Numbered from the stretch's first letter, positions 17,118 through 26,288 are shown. The stretch is DNA of 50,999 bases from Arthrobacter liuii (GCF_014639275.1 NZ_BMFW01000024.1:1-50999); one strand, 5' to 3'. The notes: generated from the sequence alone by a model not told the origin. Made by a program: numbers and translations.

Positions 17118-19469
17118 ATGAACCTGAGCCCTGTCAGTGAGGATGTGGCGGCGGATGCTGCTTCGTTCTACGGCGATCCGCGTTTGGATGCCTTGGCCGC
17201 GATCGAGCGTCGTGTGTTGTGGCTTTCGACCTCGATCATTCACCACGCGAATCGGGTGCGCCCGAACGTGTCCGGGATCAAGGTCGGCGGGCATCAGGCT
17301 TCGAGTGCCTCGATCGCCACGATCATGACCTCGCTCTGGTTCGGCCAGCTCCGTCCGGAGGACCGGGTGTCTGTGAAGCCGCATGCCTCCCCGGTGCTGC
17401 ATGGGATCAATTATCTGCTGGGCAGCCTGGAGGAGAAGTACCTCACGACGCTGCGGGAGTTCGGCGGGCTTCAGAGTTACCCGAGCCGGTCCAAGGACCC
17501 GGACCCGGTGGACTACTCCACCGGTTCGGTCGGTATCGGTGCGACGGCGCCGATCTGGGGGGCGATCTCGCGGCGTTACACCGAGACGGTGAGCGGGGTC
17601 CCGAGCCGGGGGCGCCAGTATTCGCTCGTCGGTGACGCCGAGCTGGACGAGGGGGCTGTCTGGGAGACTGTCCTGGATTCCAATGTTGCCGATCTTGGTG
17701 AGATCGTGTGGATTGTTGATCTGAACCGGCAGTCCCTGGACCGGGTCGTGCCCAACATCGCCGCGGGCAAGTTCGAGCGTCTGTTCGCGGCTGCCGGCTG
17801 GCAGGTCATTACCGTGCGCTTCGGGCACCTCCTGGAAAGCCTCATGGCCCGCACCGGAGGCGATGCCCTGCGGGAACGCATTGTTGAGATGTCCAACCCG
17901 GAGTACCAGCGGCTCCTGCGTTGCTCCGCCGAAGAGCTGCGCCGCCGCCTCCCGGGTGAGGGCGCAGGGAGTGAGGCCATCGCCGGCCTCATCGCGGGCG
18001 TCGAAGATGAGGTGTTGATCCGGGCGATCAGGAACCTGGGCGGCCACGACCTGGCCGCGCTGCGCGAGGCCTACTCGCAGATCGATGACACCAAACCGAC
18101 CGTCATCATCGCCTACACCGTCAAGGGCAACGGCCTGCCCACCGAGGGCCACCCGCAGAACCACTCCTCGCTGCTCACGGTCGAGCAATACCGGCAGCTC
18201 GCAGACCGGATGGGTGAGAACCCTGATGCCCCCTGGACGCGTTTTGACCCCTCAAGCCCCGAGGGGCAGCTGGTCCGGACAACGGCTGAAACCCTCCATC
18301 GCGACACCCAACCGGTCGTGGCGCCGCCGACAGTTCCGACTGATTTCGGCCGGACCCCCTCGGGCACGGCAACCACGCAGGCCGCACTCGGGCGGGCGCT
18401 GCTTGACCTCAAGCGGGCCGCGCCCGAGGTCGCCCGGCGCGTCGTGACCGTCAGTCCCGACGTGAGCTCCAGTACCAACCTCGCCGGCTGGGTGAACAAG
18501 GTCGGCGTGTGGTCCGTTGAAGAGCGCCAGAACTGGTTCAGTGACGACGCCGAGACCGTGATGCACTGGCGGGAAAATCCCACCGGACAACACATCGAAC
18601 TCGGCATCGCCGAAGTCAACCTGGTAAGCCTCCTGGGCGAGCTCGGCGCGACCTGGAGCCGCTGGGGCCAGCCGCTTTTCCCGATCGGTGTGCTCTATGA
18701 CCCGTTCGTCGAACGCGCCCTCGAACCCTGGTCCTACGGTATCTACGCCGGCGGGCAATCCATCCTCGTCGGGACACCGTCCGGTGTCACGCTAGCCCCC
18801 GAAGGCGGGGCACACCAGTCCATCAAGACCCCCTCCATCGGGTTGGAACAGCCCGGGTGCACCAGCTACGAACCGGCATTCGCCATCGACGCCGAATGGA
18901 CGCTGCTCGCCTCCATGTCCCAACTCGGCCGACCCGAGGGCAAATCCGCATATCTGCGGCTCTCCACCAAACCGGTCGACCAGCAGCTGGCCGCCGTGCC
19001 CGAGGACCCGGCCGCCCGTGAGCGTCGCCGCCGCCAGGTGGTTGCCGGCGGTTACGTGCTGCGCGCGGCCACCGACCCGTCCGCGACGATCGTCACCATG
19101 GGAGCCCTGGTCCCCGAAGCACTGGCAGCCTCCGAACGCCTCGCGGCCCACGGCACCCCGGTCGACGTCGTATGTATCACCAGCCCGGGCCTGCTCTACG
19201 AAGCACTCCAGGGCCGCAACGGACAGAACCAGGACGCACCCTCCTGGATCCTGGACCAGATCCTGCCACCAGAACGTGCCGTTCCCATGGTCACCGTACT
19301 CGACGGACACCCCCACACACTCGCGTTCCTCGCCGGCGTGCACCAGGTCAAAAGCCGCAACCTCGGCGTAGACAGCTTCGGCCAGGCCGGTGACATCGAC
19401 GACGTCTACCGCTACCACGGCATCGACGTCGACAGCATCGTCCGCGCCACCCTGGACCTCACCCAATGA
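17118..19469 (+). CDS. AceE/MdeB-like 2-oxo acid dehydrogenase E1 (homodimeric, thiamine diphosphate)
   Basis: Decarboxylates pyruvate or a related 2-oxo acid and transfers the acyl group to a lipoyl E2. The product is 783 aa, somewhat shorter than E. coli AceE (887). The family segment HHANRVRPN, the GGHQASSASIATIM turn and HGINYLLG are present. The diphosphate motif runs from GDAELDEGAVWE (about 172) to NRQ (about 203). The second half carries the transketolase-like domain with HIELGIAEVN and EGGAHQSIKTPSIGLEQPG. ATG 17118 is preferred to an upstream open frame from 16890, because GAAGG lies before it. It overlaps the E2 remnant by four bases (ATGA), so E1 and E2 were once one operon. With that E2 destroyed, this E1 needs another E2 or is stranded. 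MdeB-type 2-oxobutyrate preference is possible. Confidence 0.9.
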   Translation: MNLSPVSEDVAADAASFYGDPRLDALAAIERRVLWLSTSIIHHANRVRPNVSGIKVGGHQASSASIATIMTSLWFGQLRPEDRVSVKPHASPVLHGINYLLGSLEEKYLTTLREFGGLQSYPSRSKDPDPVDYSTGSVGIGATAPIWGAISRRYTETVSGVPSRGRQYSLVGDAELDEGAVWETVLDSNVADLGEIVWIVDLNRQSLDRVVPNIAAGKFERLFAAAGWQVITVRFGHLLESLMARTGGDALRERIVEMSNPEYQRLLRCSAEELRRRLPGEGAGSEAIAGLIAGVEDEVLIRAIRNLGGHDLAALREAYSQIDDTKPTVIIAYTVKGNGLPTEGHPQNHSSLLTVEQYRQLADRMGENPDAPWTRFDPSSPEGQLVRTTAETLHRDTQPVVAPPTVPTDFGRTPSGTATTQAALGRALLDLKRAAPEVARRVVTVSPDVSSSTNLAGWVNKVGVWSVEERQNWFSDDAETVMHWRENPTGQHIELGIAEVNLVSLLGELGATWSRWGQPLFPIGVLYDPFVERALEPWSYGIYAGGQSILVGTPSGVTLAPEGGAHQSIKTPSIGLEQPGCTSYEPAFAIDAEWTLLASMSQLGRPEGKSAYLRLSTKPVDQQLAAVPEDPAARERRRRQVVAGGYVLRAATDPSATIVTMGALVPEALAASERLAAHGTPVDVVCITSPGLLYEALQGRNGQNQDAPSWILDQILPPERAVPMVTVLDGHPHTLAFLAGVHQVKSRNLGVDSFGQAGDIDDVYRYHGIDVDSIVRATLDLTQ

Positions 19470-20603
19470 CAGACACGACGACAACGACGTTCACTCTGCC
19501 AGCGATGGGAGCGGGCGGAACGGTCGCGCCCCTTTCGCGCTGGCTGAAAAAACCAGGAGATCCGGTCACCGACGGCGAGCCGTTACTCGAGGTGGCGACG
19601 GACAAGGTCGATACCGAGATATCTGTTCCCTTCTCAGGCACGCTGGTCCGTATCCTCGTCCACGAGGAGGACGCCGTCGAAGAGGGAACCGAACTAGCTA
19701 GCCGTCATCGAACACCTGACGATCGCGCAGCCGGCTTCTGTTCCCCAGCCGCCGCCCGTGGCCGGCCCCTCCCAGGACAACCCGTCGGCCACCGCCAGGG
19801 CGTTTTCCCCGGAAGCCGGCCCCGGAGCTGGTGGTTCTGTCACCGGCCCCTCCCAGGGCATACCGGTTCCGTCCTCACTCGCCCCTGCGGTATCTTCCGT
19901 TTCTGTCGCCGTCCGGGCCGGGGAGCGCCGGGAGAAGCTCACGCCGATCCGGCGCGTGATCGCGGACAGGATGATGGAGTCAACAGCGCAGCTGACCACT
20001 GTCGTGGAGGTCGACGCGTCACCGCGGTTTCCAGGATGAGAAAGAGCTACAAGGCCGAGGGTCGCAAGATCTCCTACCTTCCGTTCTTTATCAGGCCGCC
20101 GTCGAGGCTCAGCAGGTCTATCCGGTGTTCAACACCACGACCGCGAACAGTGGCACGGAGCTCGTTTACTATGACTCGGTCAACCTGGGCATCGCAGTTG
20201 ATTCGCGCAAAGGACTGATGGTTCCTGTGGTGCGCAATGCCCAGACGAAGGGCGTTGACGAGATCGCCGCGGCTGTGGACGATCTCGCCGGCCGGTGCGT
20301 ACCGGCAGCATAACTCCCGGTGACATGGAGGGCGGGACTTTCACGATCACCAACACCGGCAGTAGGGGCTCGCTGTTCGATACCCCCAACCTTAACTACC
20401 CGCAGACAGCAATCCTCGGCACCGGGGCCGTTGTGGAACGCGTCGTGCCTCTCCCCTCAGAGGATGTCCGTATCGGGCATCAGATCCTTTGTCTACCTGG
20501 TCCTGACCCACGACCACCGGATCGTCGACGGAGCAGACGCCGCCCGCTTCCTCTCACAGATCAAGACACACATCGAAACAGGCGCGGCCGACGGAATCTC
20601 TAA
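19466..20603 (+). pseudogene. 2-oxo acid dehydrogenase E2 (lipoyl acyltransferase), multiply frameshifted
   Basis: Begins with a normal lipoyl domain (GEPLLEVATDKVDTEISVPF, lysine in TDKVDTE). Recognisable E2 pieces then follow in changing frames. A Pro/Ala linker and the peripheral-subunit-type TPIRRVIADRMMESTAQLTT lie near 19930-20020, and SYKAEGRKISYLPFFI at about 20045. VYPVFNTTTANSGTELVYYD lies near 20110, and [20 protein letters not shown] at about 20325. The catalytic [17 protein letters not shown] is near 20505. At least five frame changes occur (near 19700, 20035, 20095, 20300 and 20475), and an E3-binding domain is not evident. All parts stay in order, so this is in-place decay, not shuffling. 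It overlaps the E1 stop by four bases. Confidence 0.92.
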
Positions 20604-20674
20604 GCCGTGGATCCGGTGTGGGCCAACGAGAGGCTATGGATTAAGCCAGCCGCCAGAGCGAAAGGAGCACCGGC

Positions 20675-21139
20675 ATGAGCCTGCACCAACAGTCCAGGGA
20701 CAGCGTCCTCCTCAACGGGCGGGGCTACAACCGCGTCGGCGAGGCCGCGAAGGAAACGTTGTTAGCCCTGACCATCCAGAATCCTACGGCTACCGGGGCC
20801 AGCCAAACGCTCCTCATGAAGCAGTGGAAGCGCCTCTGGCCGCAGGAATTTGTCGAGCTTCGCCGCGGTCTCCAGGTAGTTGGCACCGGATGGGTTGATG
20901 AAGTCACCCGGGACGGCAGTATCATCTGGATCCATCTGAGCGGCGGATGGGGTCGGGTGATGATCCACGAGGGCGGCGACGGGATCGACATGCCAAGATT
21001 TGAGATGGTAAATGTTCCTGCTGAAATGTCGGCCATGCCCAGCTTCCTGACACGGGCCTTCTCGACAGCTTCCTGCAGGAGCAGTCCGGCACCTAGCGTG
21101 GTCGGCACCGGAACCCCTAAACTCTGGGGACTGCATTGA
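20675..21139 (+). CDS. hypothetical protein with chimeric C-terminus, 154 aa (paralog family member B)
   Basis: AAAGGAG precedes ATG 20675. Residues about 65-108 carry the small-protein motif shared with the genes at 721, 36357 and 43802: [20 protein letters not shown], then [16 protein letters not shown]. The expected end of that domain is near 20985. Beyond it the frame reads through DNA that, on the other strand, encodes an E2 acyltransferase fragment, so the last roughly 50 residues (from about PRFEM) are probably not native. The N-terminal 60 residues are not family-like either and may be an extension. Function unknown. It lies between the broken E2 and the MimR-like regulator. Confidence 0.5.
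   Translation: MSLHQQSRDSVLLNGRGYNRVGEAAKETLLALTIQNPTATGASQTLLMKQWKRLWPQEFVELRRGLQVVGTGWVDEVTRDGSIIWIHLSGGWGRVMIHEGGDGIDMPRFEMVNVPAEMSAMPSFLTRAFSTASCRSSPAPSVVGTGTPKLWGLH
20986..21117 (-). pseudogene. second E2 acyltransferase fragment, antisense to the preceding ORF
   Basis: The minus strand reads [20 protein letters not shown] followed by [13 protein letters not shown], the signature that precedes the active site in lipoyl acyltransferases. It aligns with the [14 protein letters not shown] region of the E2 pseudogene upstream but is clearly a different gene. Only about 44 residues survive, with no start, no lipoyl domain and no HxxxDG site. It lies 67 bases beyond the stop of the MimR/AcoR-like regulator and in the same direction. 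It may be a trace of an acetoin-type or other 2-oxo acid dehydrogenase operon. Confidence 0.7.
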
Positions 21140-21184
21140 TGAATCCGGGCCCAACCGGGCGATGTTCGTGCGGGGTTGGAGGCC

Positions 21185-22690
21185 TTATCTCGGCAGCACA
21201 ATTCCGAGCCGGGCCATCCGTCTGTAGATGGTGGCCCGGCTCAATCCAAGCTCGTCGGCCGCCATCCCGACGGTGATTCCCGGTCGGGAAAGGCACCGGA
21301 CAATTTCGTCGCGTTCAAAGGACTCGATTCGCGTGAGATGAGGGCCGGGTGGCCCGGCTAGCGCGGGTGGCAGGTGCTGGACATCGATTGTCTCGGTGCG
21401 CAAGGACGCGGCATGAATCACACGGAAAAGCTCGTCGATGTTCCCCGGCCAGTCGTAGCCGGTCAGTACCCGTTCCGCTGCGGAGCTAACGTCCACCTCA
21501 CGCAGACGGGTCTGGCGGGCGGCGTATCGGGCCAGTGGCATAATGTCGCCGCTGCGCTCCCGCAGTGACGGGACCGATACGACCGTGTCGACCATGGCGC
21601 CGAGTGGTTGCGGGATCGCGGCCAGGTCATCGGAAGTGACTGCCCAAACCAAGGCAGGAGGGCTGCCGTCGGAAGCCGGCCGCAGTGACCGCAGCGCAGC
21701 GGTGGCACGCTCGTGCAGAGCCTGGGCGCCCCACGCGGGGAGAGCATCGACGTTCTCTACGATGACAGCGGTTTCGGGTTTGGCCAGTTCGGGGGTCCAG
21801 AGGGACAGCCACGCTTCGACGTCCTCAGGAGCGGGCGCCGCGGCGCACAGGATGCGGCTGCGCGGGTGCGCTTGGCGCAGTGCCTGGCCCAGGAGGGTGG
21901 CACGTCCTGTGCCTGGCTCACCGACCGCTGCCACCACTCGGCCCGCTGCCAGGGCCCGTGTCGCCTGATCGAGTGCGTCGGTCCACACTGATGACATTGC
22001 TCGCAAAGTTCCCGAGCCGGGTTCGAACCGGCCCCGCTGAACCCGGAAGACCCCGCCGCGCGGTGCGGGTTTTCTTGATCGTCCCTGGGACCTGGCAAGC
22101 ATAAGCGTGGACGTGTTGCTTGCCGCGGACTGTGCCAGGGCAAGCAGGAGTTCCGGTGAAGACTTGGACCAGGTGGTGATGTTGACGCTGCCTTCCAGGC
22201 GGCCGGTGACGGGATCCAGCACGGGAACTGCGGCGCACGTGTAGGTTCGTAGGCTGGCGCTGTAGTGTTCCTCGGCCCGCACGAGTGTGGGCGTGCGGTC
22301 GGCTAGGGCAAGCCCCAACCCGTTCGTTCCGGCGTCCCGTTCCGAGAACGCGAAGCCTGGTGCCAGGTACACCTTGTCCAGTGCCCGCAAAAGCGAGGTG
22401 TCGCCGCTGAACCGGTTGAGGACGAGCCCGTCTGCGTCGGTGAGCATGAGGCTGAGAGGTTCGTTAGCCAACGTGCTGTGCAGCCCGGTGAGGACTTCGC
22501 GCCCGCACTGGAAGAACAGCGAATCGCTCTCGATGTTACCGGCCCACGCCGGTTCTGCGGTTTCGGCCGAGACCCCATATTCTTCACTGCGCTGCCATGA
22601 CGCGAGGAGTCGCTTGGCGGCAGTCATGATCTGGCCAGGTTGGGCCTCGCGGGCCAGCCTGGCGAGTCGTTCATCTTGGTTCGGCGCCAT
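21185..22690 (-). CDS. MimR/AcoR-like transcriptional regulator (GAF, degenerate AAA+, Fis-type HTH)
   Basis: Regulator of 501 aa with the layout of bacterial enhancer-binding proteins. A GAF-type sensor (about 50-205) includes VYLAPGFAFSERDAGTNGLG and SVNITTWSKSSPELLL. A poorly conserved AAA+ region (about 235-420) has a Walker A-like GEPGTGRATLLGQAL and the YDWPGNIDELFRVI motif. The C-terminal Fis helix-turn-helix is ITVGMAADELGLSRATIYRR. The GAFTGA loop that contacts sigma-54 is absent, in keeping with the lack of RpoN in this lineage. AAGGAGG precedes ATG 22690. It is divergent from an amidohydrolase/DUF59/dehydrogenase operon with a palindromic site between, as MimR is from mim (propane monooxygenase) operons. 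Confidence 0.88.
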   Translation of the reverse strand: MAPNQDERLARLAREAQPGQIMTAAKRLLASWQRSEEYGVSAETAEPAWAGNIESDSLFFQCGREVLTGLHSTLANEPLSLMLTDADGLVLNRFSGDTSLLRALDKVYLAPGFAFSERDAGTNGLGLALADRTPTLVRAEEHYSASLRTYTCAAVPVLDPVTGRLEGSVNITTWSKSSPELLLALAQSAASNTSTLMLARSQGRSRKPAPRGGVFRVQRGRFEPGSGTLRAMSSVWTDALDQATRALAAGRVVAAVGEPGTGRATLLGQALRQAHPRSRILCAAAPAPEDVEAWLSLWTPELAKPETAVIVENVDALPAWGAQALHERATAALRSLRPASDGSPPALVWAVTSDDLAAIPQPLGAMVDTVVSVPSLRERSGDIMPLARYAARQTRLREVDVSSAAERVLTGYDWPGNIDELFRVIHAASLRTETIDVQHLPPALAGPPGPHLTRIESFERDEIVRCLSRPGITVGMAADELGLSRATIYRRMARLGIVLPR

Positions 22691-22751
22691 TGCCGCCTCC
22701 TTGGTTCTGTCACTCGAGAATACTGCGAGCCGGGAGTCCCGGCCGCATGGC

Positions 22752-22770
22752 GTGTCTCAAATTGAGACAC
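22752..22770. promoter_or_regulatory. perfect palindrome GTGTCTCAA-A-TTGAGACAC, probable regulator site
   Basis: Nine-base arms with a single central base, lying 62 bases before the regulator start and 82 before the amidohydrolase start. Outer GGCGTGT and ACACGCC sequences extend the symmetry. TGTC...GACA palindromes are the known form of upstream activating sites for AcoR-type regulators, so this is most likely the binding site of the regulator at 21185. Confidence 0.8.
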
Positions 22771-22851
22771 CAGTCACACGCCTGGAGCCGTTGACCGGGC
22801 TTAACGTCATGGGGGACGCGACTATGGCAGTCGCGGAAGGAGAGACCAGAC

Positions 22852-23898
22852 ATGTACAGCAAAGACGGCGAAAACTACTTCATTGTGGACGCCCACATCG
22901 CCTTATGGGACGCCCGGCCGGAGAACCAGCGCAACATTCACGGCAAGCAGTTCATCGACTGCTTCTACGACTATCACCGCAATCTCTCCCCGGAGGCGGA
23001 GCAGTGGTCCTACGAGGAGTACCTCTACCAAGGCGGCGAACGCCTCATGAAAGACCTGTTCGACGACGGTTACGTGGATCACGCGATCTTCCAGCCGGCC
23101 TACCTCGGAGAGTTCTACAAGAACGGTTTCGCGCAGGTCCAGGAGGCCTACGGCCTCGCGGCCGCCAACCCGGACAAGCTCACCTACAACCACTGCTACG
23201 ATCCCCGGCACGGGGAGGCCGGCCTCGACCGGCTGCGGGCCGACCACGAAAAAATGAACTTCACCGGCGTCAAGCTCTACACCGCCGAATGGCATGGGGA
23301 ATCGCGGGGCTACAAGCTCTCGGACCCATGGTCGTACCGGTACTTCGAGGAGTGCCGCAAGCTCGGCATCAAGAACATCCACATCCACAAGGGGCCCACC
23401 ATCCGCCCGCTGGACCGGGACGCCTTCGACGTCGCGGACGTCGACCACGCCGCCTCGGATTTCACTGACCTCAACTTCATCGTCGAACACGTTGGCCTGC
23501 CCCGGCTCGAAGACTTCTGCTGGATCGCCACCCAGGAGCCCAACGTCCACGGCGGGTTGGCCGTCGCGATGCCGTTCATGCACACCCGACCCCGATACTT
23601 CGCCCAGATCATCGGCGAGCTCATCTACTGGATCGGGGAGGACCGGATCCAGTTCTCCAGTGACTACGCACTCTGGACGCCACGCTGGCTGATCGAGCGG
23701 TTCGTCGATTTCCAGATCCCGGAGGACATGACGGAGTACGCGCCGCTCACGACAGTTCAGAAGAAGAAGATCCTCGGGCTCAACGCAGCCAAGATGTACA
23801 ACATCCCCGTCCCCGCAGAGCTCCAACTACCGAACGCAGAAGAGACCGCAACCGGACCCCGCCAGCCGGAACGGGCCGACCTGGCCGGCGTCCGATGA
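22852..23898 (+). CDS. amidohydrolase-family protein (propane monooxygenase-associated type)
   Basis: TIM-barrel metal-dependent hydrolase, 348 aa. Possible metal residues are H15 in IVDAHIALWD (the usual second His of the DxHxH pair is missing), the histidines of IKNIHIHKGPTI, H in NFIVEHVGLPR and the Asp of QFSSDYALWTPRW. AAGGAGAG precedes ATG 22852. Proteins with this sequence character follow the four subunit genes of actinobacterial propane monooxygenases (prm/mim), where they are required for or linked to activity but not chemically explained. Here it is the first gene of an operon and overlaps the DUF59 gene by four bases. Confidence 0.88.
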   Translation: MYSKDGENYFIVDAHIALWDARPENQRNIHGKQFIDCFYDYHRNLSPEAEQWSYEEYLYQGGERLMKDLFDDGYVDHAIFQPAYLGEFYKNGFAQVQEAYGLAAANPDKLTYNHCYDPRHGEAGLDRLRADHEKMNFTGVKLYTAEWHGESRGYKLSDPWSYRYFEECRKLGIKNIHIHKGPTIRPLDRDAFDVADVDHAASDFTDLNFIVEHVGLPRLEDFCWIATQEPNVHGGLAVAMPFMHTRPRYFAQIIGELIYWIGEDRIQFSSDYALWTPRWLIERFVDFQIPEDMTEYAPLTTVQKKKILGLNAAKMYNIPVPAELQLPNAEETATGPRQPERADLAGVR

Positions 23899-24716
23899 CT
23901 GCCGTCCACGCGGAACCTTGCGCGGCCCGGGCGACCAGCAGGGTCACCAAAGAAGACGTTCGCGTTGCGCTGGGCGCCGTTCTCGATCCAGAACTCGACG
24001 AGCCGATCACGGACCTTGGATTCGTCCGCTCGTTGGAGGTCACGGCCGGCAGTGACGGTGCCGTTGTGAGGCTTCATCTGCGCCTGCCCACCTCGTTCTG
24101 CTCACCGAATTTTGCCTACCTCATGGCCTCCGACAGCAAGGACGTCATCACGGCACTCAAAGGAGTGGCGAGCGTTACCGTCGAACTCGACGACCACCAC
24201 GACTCCGACCTCATCAATGCCGGCTTAGCCGCCGACGCCGGCTACCGCGGCACGTTCAAGCACGAGGCGGAAGACAGCCTGGAGGAACTGCGATGGACAT
24301 TCCGCCGGAAGGCACACACGGCCGCCATGGAACGATGCCTCACCGAACTCCTGCGGTCCGACCCCGACCTTTTGGAAACGGACATGGGGAACGTGCGTCT
24401 CTGGGACCTTCCGGAGGGGAGGAACAAAGAGGCACTGCTGCGCAGACGCACCGCCCTCGGCCTGCCGGGAGGAACGAACTCGATTGTCCTGGTCAACCAC
24501 GAAGGCCACCCCTACCCCGCCGAGGCGGTGCCCATGGCATTGCGCCGTGCCCGCTCGACACGCATTTCCATTGACGGAAACGCCCACTTTTGCCGCGGCC
24601 TGCTCCGCACCCGCTATGACGGATCCGGCGCAGACCAGACCGCCCGGCCCGAAGGCGCCGAAGCCACCCCCAACCACGAACAACTTCCCTTTACAGTCAA
24701 GGAGACCCACCAATGA
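23895..24716 (+). CDS. DUF59 (MIP18-like) iron-sulfur/metal assembly protein
   Basis: 273 aa. The N-terminal DUF59 domain (about 18-95) shows VLDPELDEPITDLGFVRSLE and the conserved Cys in LPTSFCSPNFAYLMASD. Domains of this family take part in iron-sulfur or metal centre maturation. The C-terminal half (about 100-265), with RRKAHTAAMERCLTELL and NSIVLVNHEGHPYPAEAVPM, is the extension seen in monooxygenase-linked DUF59 proteins. Start and stop overlap both neighbours by ATGA, so the three genes are translationally coupled. It is plausibly an assembly factor for a di-iron monooxygenase that is no longer adjacent. Confidence 0.85.
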   Translation: MTAVHAEPCAARATSRVTKEDVRVALGAVLDPELDEPITDLGFVRSLEVTAGSDGAVVRLHLRLPTSFCSPNFAYLMASDSKDVITALKGVASVTVELDDHHDSDLINAGLAADAGYRGTFKHEAEDSLEELRWTFRRKAHTAAMERCLTELLRSDPDLLETDMGNVRLWDLPEGRNKEALLRRRTALGLPGGTNSIVLVNHEGHPYPAEAVPMALRRARSTRISIDGNAHFCRGLLRTRYDGSGADQTARPEGAEATPNHEQLPFTVKETHQ

Positions 24717-25747
24717 ACACCATGCGAGCCGTCCAAGTGGTCGGCTACCACCAGGAACTCAAGATGGCCGAAGTGCCGGTCCCCAGCGTCACCGGCCCCC
24801 TGGACGTCGTGGTCAAAATCGGCGGGGCCGGAGTGTGCCGAACGGATCTGCACATCCTGGAGGGCCAGTGGGCTGACAAGTCCCACGTCCACCTGCCGTA
24901 CACGATCGGCCACGAAAACGCCGGCTGGGTCCATGCAGTCGGGAGCGCCGTCACCAACGTGAAGGAAGGGGACAAAGTCATCCTTCACCCGCTCATCACC
25001 TGCGGCCTGTGCCGAGCCTGCCGCTCGGGCGACGATGTGCACTGCGAGGAGAGCAAATTCCCCGGCATCGACACCGGCGGAGGGTACGCCGAGTACGTCC
25101 TGACGTCCGCGCGCTCCGTCGTCAAAATCGACGATGCCCTGGAACCGGCCGACGTCGCCGCCCTGGCCGACGCCGGCCTGACGGCCTATCACGCGGCCGC
25201 TAAAGCAGCCAAGCGGCTGACAGCCCGGGACACCTGCGTGGTCATCGGAGCCGGGGGCCTGGGACACATCGGAATCCAGGTCCTCAAAGCACTCACCCCC
25301 GCCCGAATCGTGGTCGTCGACCGCAGCGCCGCCGCCCTGGACCTGGCAAGAGAGATCGGCGCGGACGCCGGCGTCCTCGCCGACGGGTCGCAGATCGACC
25401 AAGTCCTCGCACTCACCGGCGGAAAGGGCGCCCAGGCGCTGATCGACTTCGTCGGAGAAGGCGGCGCAACCGCTCAAGGGCTTGCAATGCTGCGCCAGGC
25501 AGGGGACTACTACGTCGTGGGCTACGGCGAGAACATCAACGTCCCCACCATCGACATCGTCTCAGCCGAGATTAACATCATCGGCAACCTCGTCGGCTCC
25601 TACAACGATCTGCAGGACCTCATGGCCCTCGCCGCACGCGGGGCCGTCACCCTCCATACCCAGAAATACACCCTGGACGACTTCCAGCACGCGATCAGCG
25701 ACCTCGAAGCAGGCCTGGTGCGCGGCCGGGCCATTCTCGTGCCCTGA
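24713..25747 (+). CDS. NAD-dependent zinc alcohol dehydrogenase
   Basis: Medium-chain dehydrogenase of 344 aa. The catalytic zinc site is GVCRTDLHILEG and GHENAG; the structural zinc loop is ITCGLCRACRSGDDVHC. The Rossmann motif VVIGAGGLGHIGIQVL is followed by VVVDRS, whose Asp indicates NAD. The GENINVPTIDIVSAEINIIG tail region is typical of the dehydrogenase that closes propane-monooxygenase operons, where 1- or 2-propanol is oxidised. ATGA overlap with the DUF59 gene. In this window it would complete the alcohol step, but the alkane-attacking enzyme is missing. Confidence 0.9.
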   Translation: MNTMRAVQVVGYHQELKMAEVPVPSVTGPLDVVVKIGGAGVCRTDLHILEGQWADKSHVHLPYTIGHENAGWVHAVGSAVTNVKEGDKVILHPLITCGLCRACRSGDDVHCEESKFPGIDTGGGYAEYVLTSARSVVKIDDALEPADVAALADAGLTAYHAAAKAAKRLTARDTCVVIGAGGLGHIGIQVLKALTPARIVVVDRSAAALDLAREIGADAGVLADGSQIDQVLALTGGKGAQALIDFVGEGGATAQGLAMLRQAGDYYVVGYGENINVPTIDIVSAEINIIGNLVGSYNDLQDLMALAARGAVTLHTQKYTLDDFQHAISDLEAGLVRGRAILVP

Positions 25748-25787
25748 AAAGCTCACCCGGACTTCAACACATCACAAGGAGCATGAA

Positions 25788-26288
25788 ATGAAACCGTACA
25801 TAGGCGTGGGGTTATCTGTCGGCATACTGGCCGGCATCTGGACACAAGTAAGCATCGAACTGGGCCTCATCACCTGGGTGGCCTTCATAGCCTGGGCATG
25901 CTTCTTCGCCGCAGGCGGAGGAGCCCACGGATTCAGAAACGGCCTGGCGGCCAATCTGTCAGGAGTCGTCTACGGCTGGCTTGTCGCGCTGCTGACCACC
26001 GTGGCGGACTTCCCGGGCGTCCTGGCCGTCGGCGTGGGCGTTGCAGCCCTGGCCATGTGTCTGCAGGCAGGATGGGCCCCGCTGTCATTCATTCCAGGAG
26101 CTTTCGCCGGCACTGCTGCGTTTTTCGGCACAGCGCTCTCATTCTGGCCCACCGTAGCGGCGCTCGTGATCGGCGCAGGCCTGGGTTGGGCCTCGGCACT
26201 CATCGGCGACCGGCTGCAGCGACTCCTCATCAAACCAGAGGCTGCCGCAGGAGCCCGCGATCCTAACCATCCAGTGCAGACAGCCTGA
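25788..26288 (+). CDS. DUF1097 integral membrane protein
   Basis: 166 aa with five or so hydrophobic segments (for example WVAFIAWACFFAAGGG and VVYGWLVALLTTVADFPGVL), matching the DUF1097 family by general character. A close AAGGAG site precedes ATG 25788; an ATG five bases upstream is immediately stopped. It lies 40 bases after the dehydrogenase and is probably in the same operon. Function unknown. A role as a channel or small-solute permease is possible. Confidence 0.8.
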   Translation: MKPYIGVGLSVGILAGIWTQVSIELGLITWVAFIAWACFFAAGGGAHGFRNGLAANLSGVVYGWLVALLTTVADFPGVLAVGVGVAALAMCLQAGWAPLSFIPGAFAGTAAFFGTALSFWPTVAALVIGAGLGWASALIGDRLQRLLIKPEAAAGARDPNHPVQTA

